A DNA stretch of 64,000 nt from an uncultured bacterium (GTDB taxonomy: Bacteria; Acidobacteriota; Aminicenantia; Aminicenantales; CALLJL01), in assembly GCA_938092135.1 (NCBI GenBank), contig CALLJL010000003.1, positions 124,001-188,000 of the forward strand, written 5' to 3'. Below are positions 35,237-44,088 of the stretch, piece after piece. Every line of letters begins with the position of its first letter. The stretch's first letter is position 1. The notes below the pieces were generated by a model. It was not told the origin of the DNA, did no database searches, and saw nothing but the letters and a program-made list of their open reading frames with translations. The translations under genes were made by a program, and so were the position numbers.

Positions 35237-36931
35237 ATGAGGGCCATAAGGAGAGCATTAGTAATAATTTTTTTCTTGCTGGGCTATTACAATTTAATTT
35301 TTTCCCAGCCAATCAAAATTTTAACACCGGCTGAAGAAGCTAATTTTCTTCGGTATACTCAGACAGCCGAGATTGAGAGATTTTTAAGTTCCCTTGATTA
35401 TTTTTCTCCTGAACTTAACGTGGTTATTGCAGGACGAACCAAACCCGTAGCCTCCTTTGATTCTCGTTATCTTTATCTAGCTATCATTAATGAAGAAGGT
35501 TTGGCTTCCCCGGAAAAACTTAATCGAAATAAACCTACGGTCTTCATCTTTGCTTCTCAGCATGGTAATGAACAATCAGGTAAAGAGGCTGCTTTACAGC
35601 TTATCCGCGATTTGTCTCTGGGAGAATTAAAGCCTCTTCTGAAGAAGCTTAACTTCTTAATTCTGCCTCAGGCCAATCCCTATGGCAATTGGTTTGATGT
35701 TAGAGTGAATGAGCAAAACCTTGATTTAAATAGGGACCACGTCAAATTAGAAGCTGAGGCGACTGCGACCATTCATCGCATTTTTATGACCTGGCTGCCT
35801 GAAGTTACCCTCGATCTCCACGAAAAGGGAGATGATTATTATCGTGTTTCCCTTGGCTGTGTTTCCAACTTGAATATCAGTCCTGAACTTCAGCAATTCT
35901 CCCGTCAAATCCTTTTTCCTGAAATCAATAAAGCCTTAGATAAGAGAAGAATTACCTTTTTTGAATATTTGGTGAGCCAGGAAATGGGGATAGATTCTTC
36001 AGCGGGCGTGAGATACTCCCCTCAAGAATTAGCCGGTCGGGAAATTATGTGGCGCTATTCGACAACGGACCTCAATGATGGTCGAAATAGCCTGGGTATT
36101 TTTGAGACTTTGTCTTTTATTCAGGAATGCTCCTCCCGCCATGATTTGCCAACCTTGGCCGAAAGAACTCGCTGGCAGTATTATGGGGTAAGGAGCCTGC
36201 TAGAAGCCGTAGCCAATCATGGTGATGAAGTCCTAAAGATGGTAAACCGGTTGCGGAAGAATTTGATTGAGAAAGCTTCAGTTTTTCAACCTGATGATAT
36301 TATCCATTTGCGGATGAGTTATGCTCGAGATGACAAAAATCCTACCTTGACAATTAAGAGATTTGAGAGGCCAGAAAGCCCAATCAGGGGAATTCTCAAA
36401 GTAGATAAAAAGGCAGGCGATTATCTTCTGGCTAATGAAATTGAACCTGCGCCGGCTCCGACTCAGTTTAAAATTATCACTGAAGTAATTAAAAATTGGT
36501 TTCCCCTGGTCAAATCGGAGCTGAGTGTGCCAAGGCCTCTTGGTTATATAATTCCAGCCCAACATTCAAATATCATTGAAACCTTGCTTCGCCACCGAAT
36601 TAAAGTTGAAATGGTCACCCAGGACCGAATGATTGAAGTTGAGGCTTATGAAATTATCGATATTGAACCTTCTCGTTATGATTATTTGCCCCCTGAAAAG
36701 ATTGAAGTCAGACCAAAGACAATCCAGACTCTTGTGCGTAAAGGTGATTTTTATGTTTCCTGTGCTCAACTAGCCGCTAATCTTATTCCTTGTCTTCTCG
36801 AGCCTCAATCCCAATATGGTTTGATTCGCTATTGGAGTTATAATTTAGTTCCAGAAAAAGGAAATATTTATGCTCTTTTTAGAGTCATCAAACCAGTCGA
36901 TCTCTCACTTCTTCCTTACCGTCCCTGGTAA
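35237..36931 (+). CDS. Exported M14 family zinc carboxypeptidase
   Basis: 564-aa secreted M14 peptidase. Signal peptide 1-24 ends LIFSQ. Zinc motif H109-G-N-E112 (ASQHGNEQSGKEA), substrate-binding block LDLNRDH (162-168) and third ligand His195 in TLDLHEKGDD. The second half (about 380-560) has a beta-rich extension without a name I recognise. GGAGGGG precedes the ATG at 35237. It stands alone between the EF-G paralogue and the REP-like element. Function by family: trimming of extracellular peptides. Confidence 0.85.
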   Translation: MRAIRRALVIIFFLLGYYNLIFSQPIKILTPAEEANFLRYTQTAEIERFLSSLDYFSPELNVVIAGRTKPVASFDSRYLYLAIINEEGLASPEKLNRNKPTVFIFASQHGNEQSGKEAALQLIRDLSLGELKPLLKKLNFLILPQANPYGNWFDVRVNEQNLDLNRDHVKLEAEATATIHRIFMTWLPEVTLDLHEKGDDYYRVSLGCVSNLNISPELQQFSRQILFPEINKALDKRRITFFEYLVSQEMGIDSSAGVRYSPQELAGREIMWRYSTTDLNDGRNSLGIFETLSFIQECSSRHDLPTLAERTRWQYYGVRSLLEAVANHGDEVLKMVNRLRKNLIEKASVFQPDDIIHLRMSYARDDKNPTLTIKRFERPESPIRGILKVDKKAGDYLLANEIEPAPAPTQFKIITEVIKNWFPLVKSELSVPRPLGYIIPAQHSNIIETLLRHRIKVEMVTQDRMIEVEAYEIIDIEPSRYDYLPPEKIEVRPKTIQTLVRKGDFYVSCAQLAANLIPCLLEPQSQYGLIRYWSYNLVPEKGNIYALFRVIKPVDLSLLPYRPW

Positions 36932-36932
36932 T

Positions 36933-37012
36933 TGGGGACACATACATTTTTTGCTTAGAAAACAGGTAACTGGTGACGCGTAAGGAAAAGGATGAAGCTG
37001 TTGTTCCCCCCC
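36933..37012. repeat. REP-like element or fragment between convergent genes
   Basis: An imperfect inverted pair, GGGGACA (36934-36940) and TGTTCCCC (37002-37009), bounds about 80 bases including GGTAACTGGTGACGCGT. The core ACTGGTGACGCGT style and the GGGGACACAT end recall dispersed REP-type repeats linked to TnpA-REP transposases in other bacteria. No second copy was seen in this window, so the call rests on resemblance. Confidence 0.3.
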
Positions 37013-37097
37013 TCTTTCTTTTTTTTATAATTATCGAATTTACAAGAGGGAATTTCAACTTGATTTAAATTCTGTTTTACGGTAGCGTCAAAGGTCT

Positions 37098-37964
37098 TTA
37101 CTTCTTTTCCGTTAACTCAAGATAAATAATTTCAACTAAACTCGGTCGTCTTGGTCTTCCTGAAACTTCAGGCGCTTCCTTAACATTAAGAGCTGCTTTT
37201 ATTTCCTCAAGTGATTTTCCCTGGTCAACTAGGGCTTTGACTTGGGCTTGCTTTGTCTCCAAATCAGCAATTGCTTTCTCGATTCCGGTGCGATCGATGA
37301 CCTCACCATGACCATGGATGAAGGAGGTGGCATCAAGTTTGAGAACCTCTTTTAAAATTTTTACCACTCCAAAGGAGTTACCTCCTTTTTGACGGTGGAT
37401 CAATGGTTCCCGCCCAATAAAAATAAGATCACCCAGGAAGGCCACTTTTTCTTTAGACAAATATATAACCGAGTCGCCACTTGTATGACCGGGACCGAAA
37501 TAAAGCACCTGAACAGTTGTTTGACCTGAGCGAATCAACAATTCCTGTTTATAAGTAATCCAAGGAAGATAATTCAAAATAGGGCCTTCAGTTATTGCTT
37601 GCCTCATCTCCTGATAAGTGTTTTCATGAGCGATGATTGTGACCGTTTCCTCAAGACCTGGCAATCCATTAACATGATCTCCGTCGCTATGGGTAAGAAT
37701 AACTGCCTGGAGTGGTAAAGGTGTTACCTTTGCTATAGCGGCTAGCATTTCTTTGGCTGACTGCGGCGTCATTTTGGCATCGATAAGAAAATAGCCTTTC
37801 TCGCCGATAATAAGCCCAGCATTAGCTCCACTCCCTCCAACTATTTCGTAAACATTTGATCTAATCTGTTTAAGCTCAATCGGTGAGGGAGAAGATGGCT
37901 GCTGAGCTCTTAAATAAATAAAAGATATCAAGAAAAATAAAATAAAAAAAAAGATATTAGCCAA
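37098..37964 (-). CDS. Exported MBL-fold metallo-hydrolase (signal peptide frame broken by one base)
   Basis: 288-aa (as read) metallo-beta-lactamase-fold hydrolase. The metal motif is HSDGDH (92-97 in LTHSDGDHVNGLPG), where Asp replaces the second His of HxHxDH. Later ligands are in GPGHTSGDS, FLGDLIF and FIHGHGEVID. The intact frame starts only at a TTG at 37964 without a ribosome site. A proper start, ATG at 38000-38002 after AAGGAG, encodes the positively charged beginning of a signal peptide (MKANSEFRLKRLFWLIS) in another frame; one extra base in the A9 run at 37944-37952 joins the two. So the gene either has a frameshift or the sequence misses one base. Confidence 0.82.
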   Translation of the reverse strand: MANIFFFILFFLISFIYLRAQQPSSPSPIELKQIRSNVYEIVGGSGANAGLIIGEKGYFLIDAKMTPQSAKEMLAAIAKVTPLPLQAVILTHSDGDHVNGLPGLEETVTIIAHENTYQEMRQAITEGPILNYLPWITYKQELLIRSGQTTVQVLYFGPGHTSGDSVIYLSKEKVAFLGDLIFIGREPLIHRQKGGNSFGVVKILKEVLKLDATSFIHGHGEVIDRTGIEKAIADLETKQAQVKALVDQGKSLEEIKAALNVKEAPEVSGRPRRPSLVEIIYLELTEKK

Positions 37965-38233
37965 AATAGTCTTTTAAGTCGAAACTCGGAGTTTGCCTTC
38001 ATTTTTATTTCTCCTTTTTTTCCCTTTTATTTTTAAGGACGTGGCAATTATAATCATTCTTTTTCTAAGTTTCAAATTAAAGGACAGGATTAGTTTGAAT
38101 TTTTATTTGTTTTGATTCTAAGATCAAAATAAAGTTTCATTCAAAAATTCGAAGAGAGGCGAAGTCTTTTTTTAAACCAGGTGGAAAAGTCAGTTAAAAT
38201 GGCTTCTTTTCTTTAAGACTTTGAAAAGAGAGG

Positions 38234-38926
38234 TCAAATGTGAAGGGGTAATTTAAACTTATCAGCAAGGATAAAGTTAGTCATAATTCGGGCCATGGTC
38301 ATAAGCTGAAGGGGCCGGCTGCAGATTTTAATTCGATTTTTCTTAATTGCCTGAATTATATCTTTGCCTGAACGTTCAGCTTCCACTAAGGTAAAAGATG
38401 TTCCTAGCTGCCAAAGATTATGGGCGTCAGAACTGGCAATTAGGGGTTTACTGTATTTCTGGCTGGCTTCAATAGCTTTGATATTAGGATTAAAAAAATT
38501 GTTATAAAAAGCAGAAAATTCGATAGCATCAAAAAGGTGGTTATATTTATCTAATAATTGAAAGAGAGACTTGAATCCTGGGAAATAAGGATGGGGAGCA
38601 ATAATAAGACTATCATCGGTCCTCATGGCTTCTAGATCAAACCAGGTAAGTTTTCTTTGAGAAGGGTTAAAGGGGGGATTAAGGACTAGAACGTGTCTCC
38701 CTTCACAGTTAACTTCAGTTCCAGGAATAAGAATTAGATTAAGTTTTGAAGCCTCGTCTTTTAGTTCCGAATTGAGAGTTATCCGGTTATGATTGGTTAT
38801 GGCTATTGCATCAAAGCCAAGAGAGGCGGCTCGAGCAATGAGTTCAAAGGCATTATATGTGATATTATCTTTTGGGTCTTCTCGGGTATGAATATGAAGG
38901 TCAACTTTGAGCCATTTTTTGGACAA
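38234..38926 (-). CDS. PHP-domain metal-dependent phosphoesterase
   Basis: 230-aa stand-alone PHP protein. Motifs I-IV are visible: VDLHIHTRED at the N-terminus, AITNHN, PGTEVNC and IIAPHPY, with IASSDAHNL near the end. It is the short type whose relatives are nucleoside-3',5'-phosphate or Trp-operon-RNA phosphatases (YciV-like), but the target cannot be told. It lies 16 bases after sucD on the same strand, so it is probably co-transcribed with the TCA genes. Confidence 0.8.
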   Translation of the reverse strand: MSKKWLKVDLHIHTREDPKDNITYNAFELIARAASLGFDAIAITNHNRITLNSELKDEASKLNLILIPGTEVNCEGRHVLVLNPPFNPSQRKLTWFDLEAMRTDDSLIIAPHPYFPGFKSLFQLLDKYNHLFDAIEFSAFYNNFFNPNIKAIEASQKYSKPLIASSDAHNLWQLGTSFTLVEAERSGKDIIQAIKKNRIKICSRPLQLMTMARIMTNFILADKFKLPLHI

Positions 38927-38942
38927 TTCAAGTCCCGGTTAA

Positions 38943-39818
38943 TCAGTGAGCTTCCACAGCTTCTTTAACCTTTAAACCAATTTCAGCTGGAGACTTAGCC
39001 ACAAAGACCCCAGCCTTTTCAAGAGCCTCCATTTTTTCCTTGGCCGTTCCCTTTCCTCCAGCGATGATAGCTCCAGCGTGGCCCATACGGCGACCAGGTG
39101 GTGCGGTTTGGCCAGCGATGAAGCTGACTACTGGCTTATTAAATTCCGCTTTTATATAGGCAGCCGCTTCTTCTTCAGCTGTGCCACCAATTTCCCCAAT
39201 CAAAATCACTGCTTCCGTTTCTTGATCTTCTTTAAAGAGTTTGAGGAGATCAATAAAACTCATGCCGACAATGGGGTCACCACCAATGCCCACAGCAGTT
39301 GACTGTCCATAGCCGAGCTTACTTACTTGGTCGACAGCCTCATAGGTAAGAGTTCCTGATCGCGAGATGATACCAATCTTTCCTGGTTTATGAATATGAC
39401 CGGGCATTATGCCTATTTTGCATTTGCCAGGAGAAATAATACCTGGAGTGTTGGGACCGATAAGGCGGGAGGTTTTATTTTTGAGAAAGGCTTTTACTTT
39501 AATCATATCAAATGTGGGAATCCCTTCAGTGATACAAACAATAAGGGAAACGCCAGCATCGGCAGCTTCCATGATGGCATCTGCCGCTAAAAAAGGAGGA
39601 ACGAAGATGGCAGAAGCATTGGCTCCTTCCTGACGGACAGCTTCTTCTACTGTGTTAAAAACAGGAACGCCAAGATGAATTTGGCCTCCTTTTCCTGGAG
39701 TTACTCCAGCGACAATTTTGGTTCCGTATTCCTGCATTCTCTGGGTATGAAAAGTTCCTTCACTGCCAGTTATTCCTTGAACCACAACTCTTGTTTTTTC
39801 GTCTATCAAAATACTCAT
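38943..39818 (-). CDS. sucD: Succinyl-CoA synthetase alpha subunit
   Basis: 291-aa ADP- or GDP-forming succinyl-CoA ligase alpha chain. CoA-binding N-terminus [20 protein letters not shown], phosphohistidine candidate His247 in [18 protein letters not shown] and block [10 protein letters not shown]. Starts inside the sucC stop (ATGA overlap at 39815-39818), giving equal translation with the beta subunit. Confidence 0.95.
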   Translation of the reverse strand: MSILIDEKTRVVVQGITGSEGTFHTQRMQEYGTKIVAGVTPGKGGQIHLGVPVFNTVEEAVRQEGANASAIFVPPFLAADAIMEAADAGVSLIVCITEGIPTFDMIKVKAFLKNKTSRLIGPNTPGIISPGKCKIGIMPGHIHKPGKIGIISRSGTLTYEAVDQVSKLGYGQSTAVGIGGDPIVGMSFIDLLKLFKEDQETEAVILIGEIGGTAEEEAAAYIKAEFNKPVVSFIAGQTAPPGRRMGHAGAIIAGGKGTAKEKMEALEKAGVFVAKSPAEIGLKVKEAVEAH

Positions 39819-40984
39819 TGGTTTTCTCCTTTCACCAGGCTGACAACTTTTTCAGCCGCTTCTTTCATTGTTTCAGCCGAATAGAATTGAAGTCCCGATT
39901 CGGCCAGAATTTTTCGACCTTCTTCCATATTTGTACCTTGAAGACGGACGACCATGGGTACCTTGAGTCCAACCTCTTTGGCTGCTTTAACTATTCCTCT
40001 GGCAACTAAATCGCAACGAACAATGCCACCAAAAATGTTGATAAGGGCAGCCTTGACGTCCTTATCGGCTACCAGAATTTTAAAAGCATTGGTTACGGCT
40101 TCTTCTGAAACACCACCACCTACATCCAGAAAATTAGCCGGCATACCGCCAGAATGCATGATGATATCCATAGTAGCCATAGCCAGACCAGCACCATTAA
40201 CCATGCAGCCCACGTTGCCGTCGAGCTTAATGTAATTTAAGTTATATTTAGAAGCTTCAACCTCAAGGGGAGATTCCTCATAGATATCGCGCATCGCCTG
40301 AATTTCTGGATGGCGAGGAAGGGCATTGTCGTCAAAGTTCATTTTGGCGTCAAGGGCGAGAACATCACCTTTGGTCGTAACTATCAGGGGATTAATTTCA
40401 GCCAGGGAGGCATCAGTGGCTTCAAAGGCCTTATAAAGAGAAGAGATAAATTTTACTGCTTGCTTATGGGTTTCTCCGCTCAAGCCCAGCTTGTAGGCAA
40501 GTTTGCGCGCTTGAAAGGGTAGAAAACCCGTGGCGGGATTAACGTATTCTTTAAAAATGAGCTCAGGTTTTTCAGCGGCTACTTTTTCAATTTCTACTCC
40601 CCCTTCTGGAGAAGCCATAACTACCGCTGCCTCCTTGGCTCGATCAATAACAACTCCCAAATAAAGTTCTTTTTCCACTTCGAGAGCCTCCTCGACGAGA
40701 AGCTTGCGAACGATTCGACCTTCCGGTCCAGTTTGATAAGTTACAAGCTTCATGCCTAACATCTCGCGGGCAAGTTTCTCGGCTTCTTCAGGAGAATTGG
40801 CTACTCTTATGCCGCCGGCTTTTCCCCGGCCGCCGGCATGAATCTGGGCTTTAAGAACTACTTTCCCGCCGATCTTAGTGGCAATCTCCCTGGCCTGTTC
40901 GGGAGTTTCAACAACCTCACCCCTAGGAACCTGAACCCCAAATTTGGCTAGAATCTGTTTAGCTTGATATTCATGGATTTTCAT
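39815..40984 (-). CDS. sucC: Succinyl-CoA synthetase beta subunit
   Basis: 389-aa beta chain with ATP-grasp fold ([38 protein letters not shown]) and the C-terminal flavodoxin-like domain ([23 protein letters not shown]). The enzyme makes ATP or GTP while converting succinyl-CoA to succinate, which also receives product from the methylmalonyl-CoA mutase. GAAAGGA precedes the ATG at 40984. 99 bases separate it from the fumarase gene. Confidence 0.95.
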   Translation of the reverse strand: MKIHEYQAKQILAKFGVQVPRGEVVETPEQAREIATKIGGKVVLKAQIHAGGRGKAGGIRVANSPEEAEKLAREMLGMKLVTYQTGPEGRIVRKLLVEEALEVEKELYLGVVIDRAKEAAVVMASPEGGVEIEKVAAEKPELIFKEYVNPATGFLPFQARKLAYKLGLSGETHKQAVKFISSLYKAFEATDASLAEINPLIVTTKGDVLALDAKMNFDDNALPRHPEIQAMRDIYEESPLEVEASKYNLNYIKLDGNVGCMVNGAGLAMATMDIIMHSGGMPANFLDVGGGVSEEAVTNAFKILVADKDVKAALINIFGGIVRCDLVARGIVKAAKEVGLKVPMVVRLQGTNMEEGRKILAESGLQFYSAETMKEAAEKVVSLVKGENQ

Positions 40985-41083
40985 TTATTTATCCTTTCAA
41001 ACAGAAATTAATTAATTTATTTCTCTCCGTAAATTTTAATAGTTTATTTTTCAAATCGGGACGAAAAATCTTCAGTTTAAGGT

Positions 41084-41638
41084 CTAATCAATTCTATACT
41101 TTTTCTTTCCTTCCTCGTAAAGATCTCCACCATACATATCATTGATTACAATACAGGGGAAATCTTTAACCTTAAGACGGATGATGGCCTCTGGACCGAG
41201 TTCAGGATAGGCCACAACTTCTTGAGCTTCAATGCTTTTAGAGATAAGAGCTCCGGCTCCACCGACCGCAGCCATATAAACAGCTTTATATTTTTTCAGA
41301 GCTTCCTTTACTTCTTGGCTTCGAGAACCCTTGCCAATAGTTCCTTTGAGGCCCAACGAATGAAGAAGAGGAGTATAGGAATCCATACGATAGCTTGTTG
41401 TTGGGCCTGCAGATCCTATAGCCTTTCCAGGTCTGGCTGGAGTTGGACCTACGTAATAAATAATCTGGCCACGAATGTCAATGGGCAGTTCTTTACCCTC
41501 CTTAATCAAATCAACCAGTTTTTTGTGGGCGGCATCGCGGGCAGTAAGAAGGTAACCAGTAATGAAAACCCGATCCCCGGCCCTCATCTTTTCAATAGTT
41601 TCATCAGAAAGAGGAGTTGTTATTCTATGTTCAGCCAT
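41084..41638 (-). CDS. Class I fumarate hydratase, beta (C-terminal) subunit
   Basis: 184-aa protein matching the C-terminal domain of iron-sulfur class I fumarases (two-subunit form). Blocks are RITTPLSDETIEKMRAGD, VFITGYLLTARDAAHK, YVGPTPARPGKAIGSAGPTT and FPCIVINDMYGGDLYEEGKK. The alpha subunit, which carries the [4Fe-4S] cysteines, is not in this window, though it usually adjoins. L(+)-tartrate dehydratase beta is the alternative, but the TCA neighbours favour fumarase. It begins 24 bases after the mdh stop. Confidence 0.86.
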   Translation of the reverse strand: MAEHRITTPLSDETIEKMRAGDRVFITGYLLTARDAAHKKLVDLIKEGKELPIDIRGQIIYYVGPTPARPGKAIGSAGPTTSYRMDSYTPLLHSLGLKGTIGKGSRSQEVKEALKKYKAVYMAAVGGAGALISKSIEAQEVVAYPELGPEAIIRLKVKDFPCIVINDMYGGDLYEEGKKKYRID

Positions 41639-41662
41639 TGCTTAACCCTTCGTTAATGAATA

Positions 41663-42604
41663 TTAGTAGCCAAGGGCTTTACACTCATTAACTGTTTTTG
41701 TGACCGAAGCCACTGTCTTTTCGAACATAGCTCTTTCCTCTTCAGTCAATTTGATTTCGATGATCTTTTCAACTCCTTTAGCACTGATCAGGGCTGGCAC
41801 TCCGATGAAAAGGCCATTAACGCCATATTCACCTTCGCAGAGAGCGGCGCAAGGGAGAATGCGACGTTTGTCTTTTAGATAAGCTTCGGCCATAACAATG
41901 GCACTCCAAGCTGGACTGAAGAAAGCAGATCCCTTACCAAAAAGTTTAACTATTTCAGTACCTGCTTCTCTCGTTCGGTGGACCAATCGTTCAATCTGTT
42001 CAGGAGTGGCTAATTCCGTTAGAGGGATACCACCGACTGTGGTCAAACGGGGGAGGGGAACCATATCAGGGCCATGACCACCAAGGACGATGCCGGCTAC
42101 ATCAGCGACTGAAACATTAAGCTCCATAGCAATAAAGGCTCGCCAGCGGGCTGTATCCAAAGTACCGGCCATGCCGCAAACTTGATTCTTAGGGAATCCA
42201 GTAAGTTTATGGAAAACATAAACCATGGCATCCAAGGGATTGGTAACAACGATGCAAAAAGCATTAGGAGCGTGTTTTTTAATTCCTTCGGCCACTTCCT
42301 TGATAATTTGAATATTCACGTTAAGCAAATCTTCACGGGTCATCCCGGCTTCCCTAGGTTTGCCAGCAGTAATGATAGCCACATCAGCGCCAGCGACGTC
42401 GGTATAATCGGTAGTTGCAGTTATATTGGCATCGTAATCACCGTGAGGCGCCATTTCCATCAAGTCAAGAGCTTTACCTTTAACGACATTTACATAGGAG
42501 GGAACATCAAGAATGACTATATCACCAAGTTCTTTCATCGCGGCCAACATAGCTAAAATTTGACCTATCTGGCCGCCACCAATGAGAGCGATTTTTTTTC
42601 TCAT
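41663..42604 (-). CDS. mdh: Malate dehydrogenase
   Basis: 313-aa LDH-like malate dehydrogenase. NAD motif IGGGQIGQ, substrate-specificity arginine in AGMTREDLL, the VTNPLDAMVY and MAGTLDTARWRAFIA blocks and the catalytic histidine in VLGGHGPDMVPLPR. AAGGAGG precedes the ATG at 42604. It has its own promoter-like site in the 148-base gap after icd. Confidence 0.95.
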   Translation of the reverse strand: MRKKIALIGGGQIGQILAMLAAMKELGDIVILDVPSYVNVVKGKALDLMEMAPHGDYDANITATTDYTDVAGADVAIITAGKPREAGMTREDLLNVNIQIIKEVAEGIKKHAPNAFCIVVTNPLDAMVYVFHKLTGFPKNQVCGMAGTLDTARWRAFIAMELNVSVADVAGIVLGGHGPDMVPLPRLTTVGGIPLTELATPEQIERLVHRTREAGTEIVKLFGKGSAFFSPAWSAIVMAEAYLKDKRRILPCAALCEGEYGVNGLFIGVPALISAKGVEKIIEIKLTEEERAMFEKTVASVTKTVNECKALGY

Positions 42605-42702
42605 ATATAACCTCCTTTTTTAAATTGAATTATTAATTTTCATTACCTTTTGACTGACTTTTACTGATCGCAGACCACTTCTCCTTTCGTCCAGGATTCT
42701 TC

Positions 42703-42732
42703 ACTATATGAAATTGATTAAAAATTAGTCAA
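42703..42732 (-). promoter_or_regulatory. Sigma70-like promoter for mdh and downstream TCA genes
   Basis: Minus-strand TTGACT (42732-42727) and TATAGT (42708-42703) with an 18-base spacer. The leader would be about 90 bases. No terminator is obvious after icd, so this may add to read-through. Confidence 0.5.
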
Positions 42733-42752
42733 GCCTATTTCGATTAATTATT

Positions 42753-43952
42753 TCATCCTTTTATATAGCTTTGCCATCTAGTTTCAAGATTTGGATCTTG
42801 AATGGTTTCAAGCAAATAATCAGCAAATTGGGCTCCAGTGGCTCCGTTAGGTCGGCCGGTTACCACGAGCTTTTTTTCATACTGGCCACAGATATCCAAG
42901 GCCATTTCAAGCTTCTTGCCCTTATAAGCAAAGCCAATATGATTGAGAAGCATGGCCGCTGCCCGGATCATGCTCGAAGGATCAGCATAAATGGCCCTTC
43001 CTTCTTGGACCATTCGAGGAGCTGAGCCATGAATAGCTTCGAACATGGCGTATTGTTTACCGATGTTAGCAGAGCCAGCCGTGCCTACACCCCCCTGAAA
43101 TTCGGCGGCTTCGTCAGTGAGGATATCTCCATAAAGATTGGGAAGGACAAAAACTTGAAATTCCCGACGCCTCTTTTCATCAATAAGTTTTGCCGTCATG
43201 ATGTCAATATACCAGTCGTCAGCCTGAATTTCTGGATACTCCTTAGCAATCCGGTAGAAATTTTCCAGGAAACGGCCATCAGTTGTTTTAACGACATTAG
43301 CTTTAGTAACACAGGTGACCCTGGTTTTACCTGTTTTACGAGCATGTTCAAAAGCCAGGCGGCAGATGCGATCCGCACCGGGAGTACTTATAAGCCTGAA
43401 ATCAATGGCAATGTCCTCATCGACTTCGATACCATAAGGTCCAAGGGCATAGACATCTTCGGTATTTTCTCGGAAAAAAATCCAGTCTATTCCCTGTTGC
43501 GGTACCCTAACGGGACGGACATTGGCAAAGAGGTCAAGTTCTTTCCGCATGGCCACATTGGCTGATTCAATATTAGGCCAAGGATCACCCTTTCGGGGGG
43601 TTGTCGTCGGCCCTTTTAAAATGACATGGCATTTTTTGATTTCTTCAAGGACATCATCGGGAATTGGCTTCATGCAGGCTGCCCGATTTTCAATGGTTAA
43701 TCCTTCAATTACTCGGAATTCTACCTTGCCCCTTTTGACTTCATCTTGAAGCAAAAATTCCAAGACTCGCTGGGCTTCCTTGGCAATATAGGGACCAATC
43801 CCGTCGCCACCGACAACACCAATTATAATAGGTTCTAATTTAGAATAATCAATCCAGTCTGGAGCTGCTTTTATTTTGGCGACACGCTCCATTTGCTTTT
43901 CCAGAAGAAGGCCGAAATGTTCCTTAGCTCTTTCAATCGCGGCTTTATTCAT
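42753..43952 (-). CDS. icd: Isocitrate dehydrogenase (NAD(P)+)
   Basis: 399-aa isocitrate/isopropylmalate dehydrogenase family member. Blocks are VVGGDGIGPYI, LKGPTTTPRKGDPWPNIESANVAMRKELDLFANVRP without interruption in the substrate site, FRENTEDVYA, LPNLYGDILTDEAAEFQGGVG and EAIHGSAPR. The ATG at 43952 follows CAGGAGGA; an upstream ATG 33 bases earlier has no site. NADP or NAD use is uncertain from inspection. Transcribed divergently from acnB, with a palindrome between the promoters. Confidence 0.92.
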   Translation of the reverse strand: MNKAAIERAKEHFGLLLEKQMERVAKIKAAPDWIDYSKLEPIIIGVVGGDGIGPYIAKEAQRVLEFLLQDEVKRGKVEFRVIEGLTIENRAACMKPIPDDVLEEIKKCHVILKGPTTTPRKGDPWPNIESANVAMRKELDLFANVRPVRVPQQGIDWIFFRENTEDVYALGPYGIEVDEDIAIDFRLISTPGADRICRLAFEHARKTGKTRVTCVTKANVVKTTDGRFLENFYRIAKEYPEIQADDWYIDIMTAKLIDEKRRREFQVFVLPNLYGDILTDEAAEFQGGVGTAGSANIGKQYAMFEAIHGSAPRMVQEGRAIYADPSSMIRAAAMLLNHIGFAYKGKKLEMALDICGQYEKKLVVTGRPNGATGAQFADYLLETIQDPNLETRWQSYIKG

Positions 43953-43986
43953 GAGGTCCTCCTGCTTAATATTAATATGAGTCATG

Positions 43987-44015
43987 ATTTTAACTTTTTA
44001 CGCCAAGAAAATCAA
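43987..44015 (-). promoter_or_regulatory. Sigma70-like promoter for icd
   Basis: Minus-strand TTGATT (44015-44010) and TAAAAT (43992-43987) with a 17-base spacer. Its -35 lies inside the palindrome at 44005-44022. Confidence 0.48.
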
Positions 44016-44022
44016 TTTTCTT
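44005..44022. promoter_or_regulatory. 18-bp perfect palindrome between icd and acnB, candidate operator
   Basis: AAGAAAATCAATTTTCTT has perfect 8-bp arms around CA. It overlaps the icd -35 element and ends five bases before the acnB -35 element, the position expected for a site controlling both TCA genes. No regulator is identified. Confidence 0.45.
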
Positions 44023-44026
44023 CTCT

Positions 44027-44055
44027 TTGACAAATTAGCCTCAACCTAATAAAAA
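44027..44055 (+). promoter_or_regulatory. Sigma70-like promoter for acnB
   Basis: Consensus TTGACA (44027-44032) and a weaker TAAAAA (44050-44055) with a 17-base spacer; start near 44062, followed by AAGGAG at 44075-44080. Confidence 0.45.
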
Positions 44056-44088
44056 ATAAATTAATCTAAGAAAAAAGGAGAATTGACA

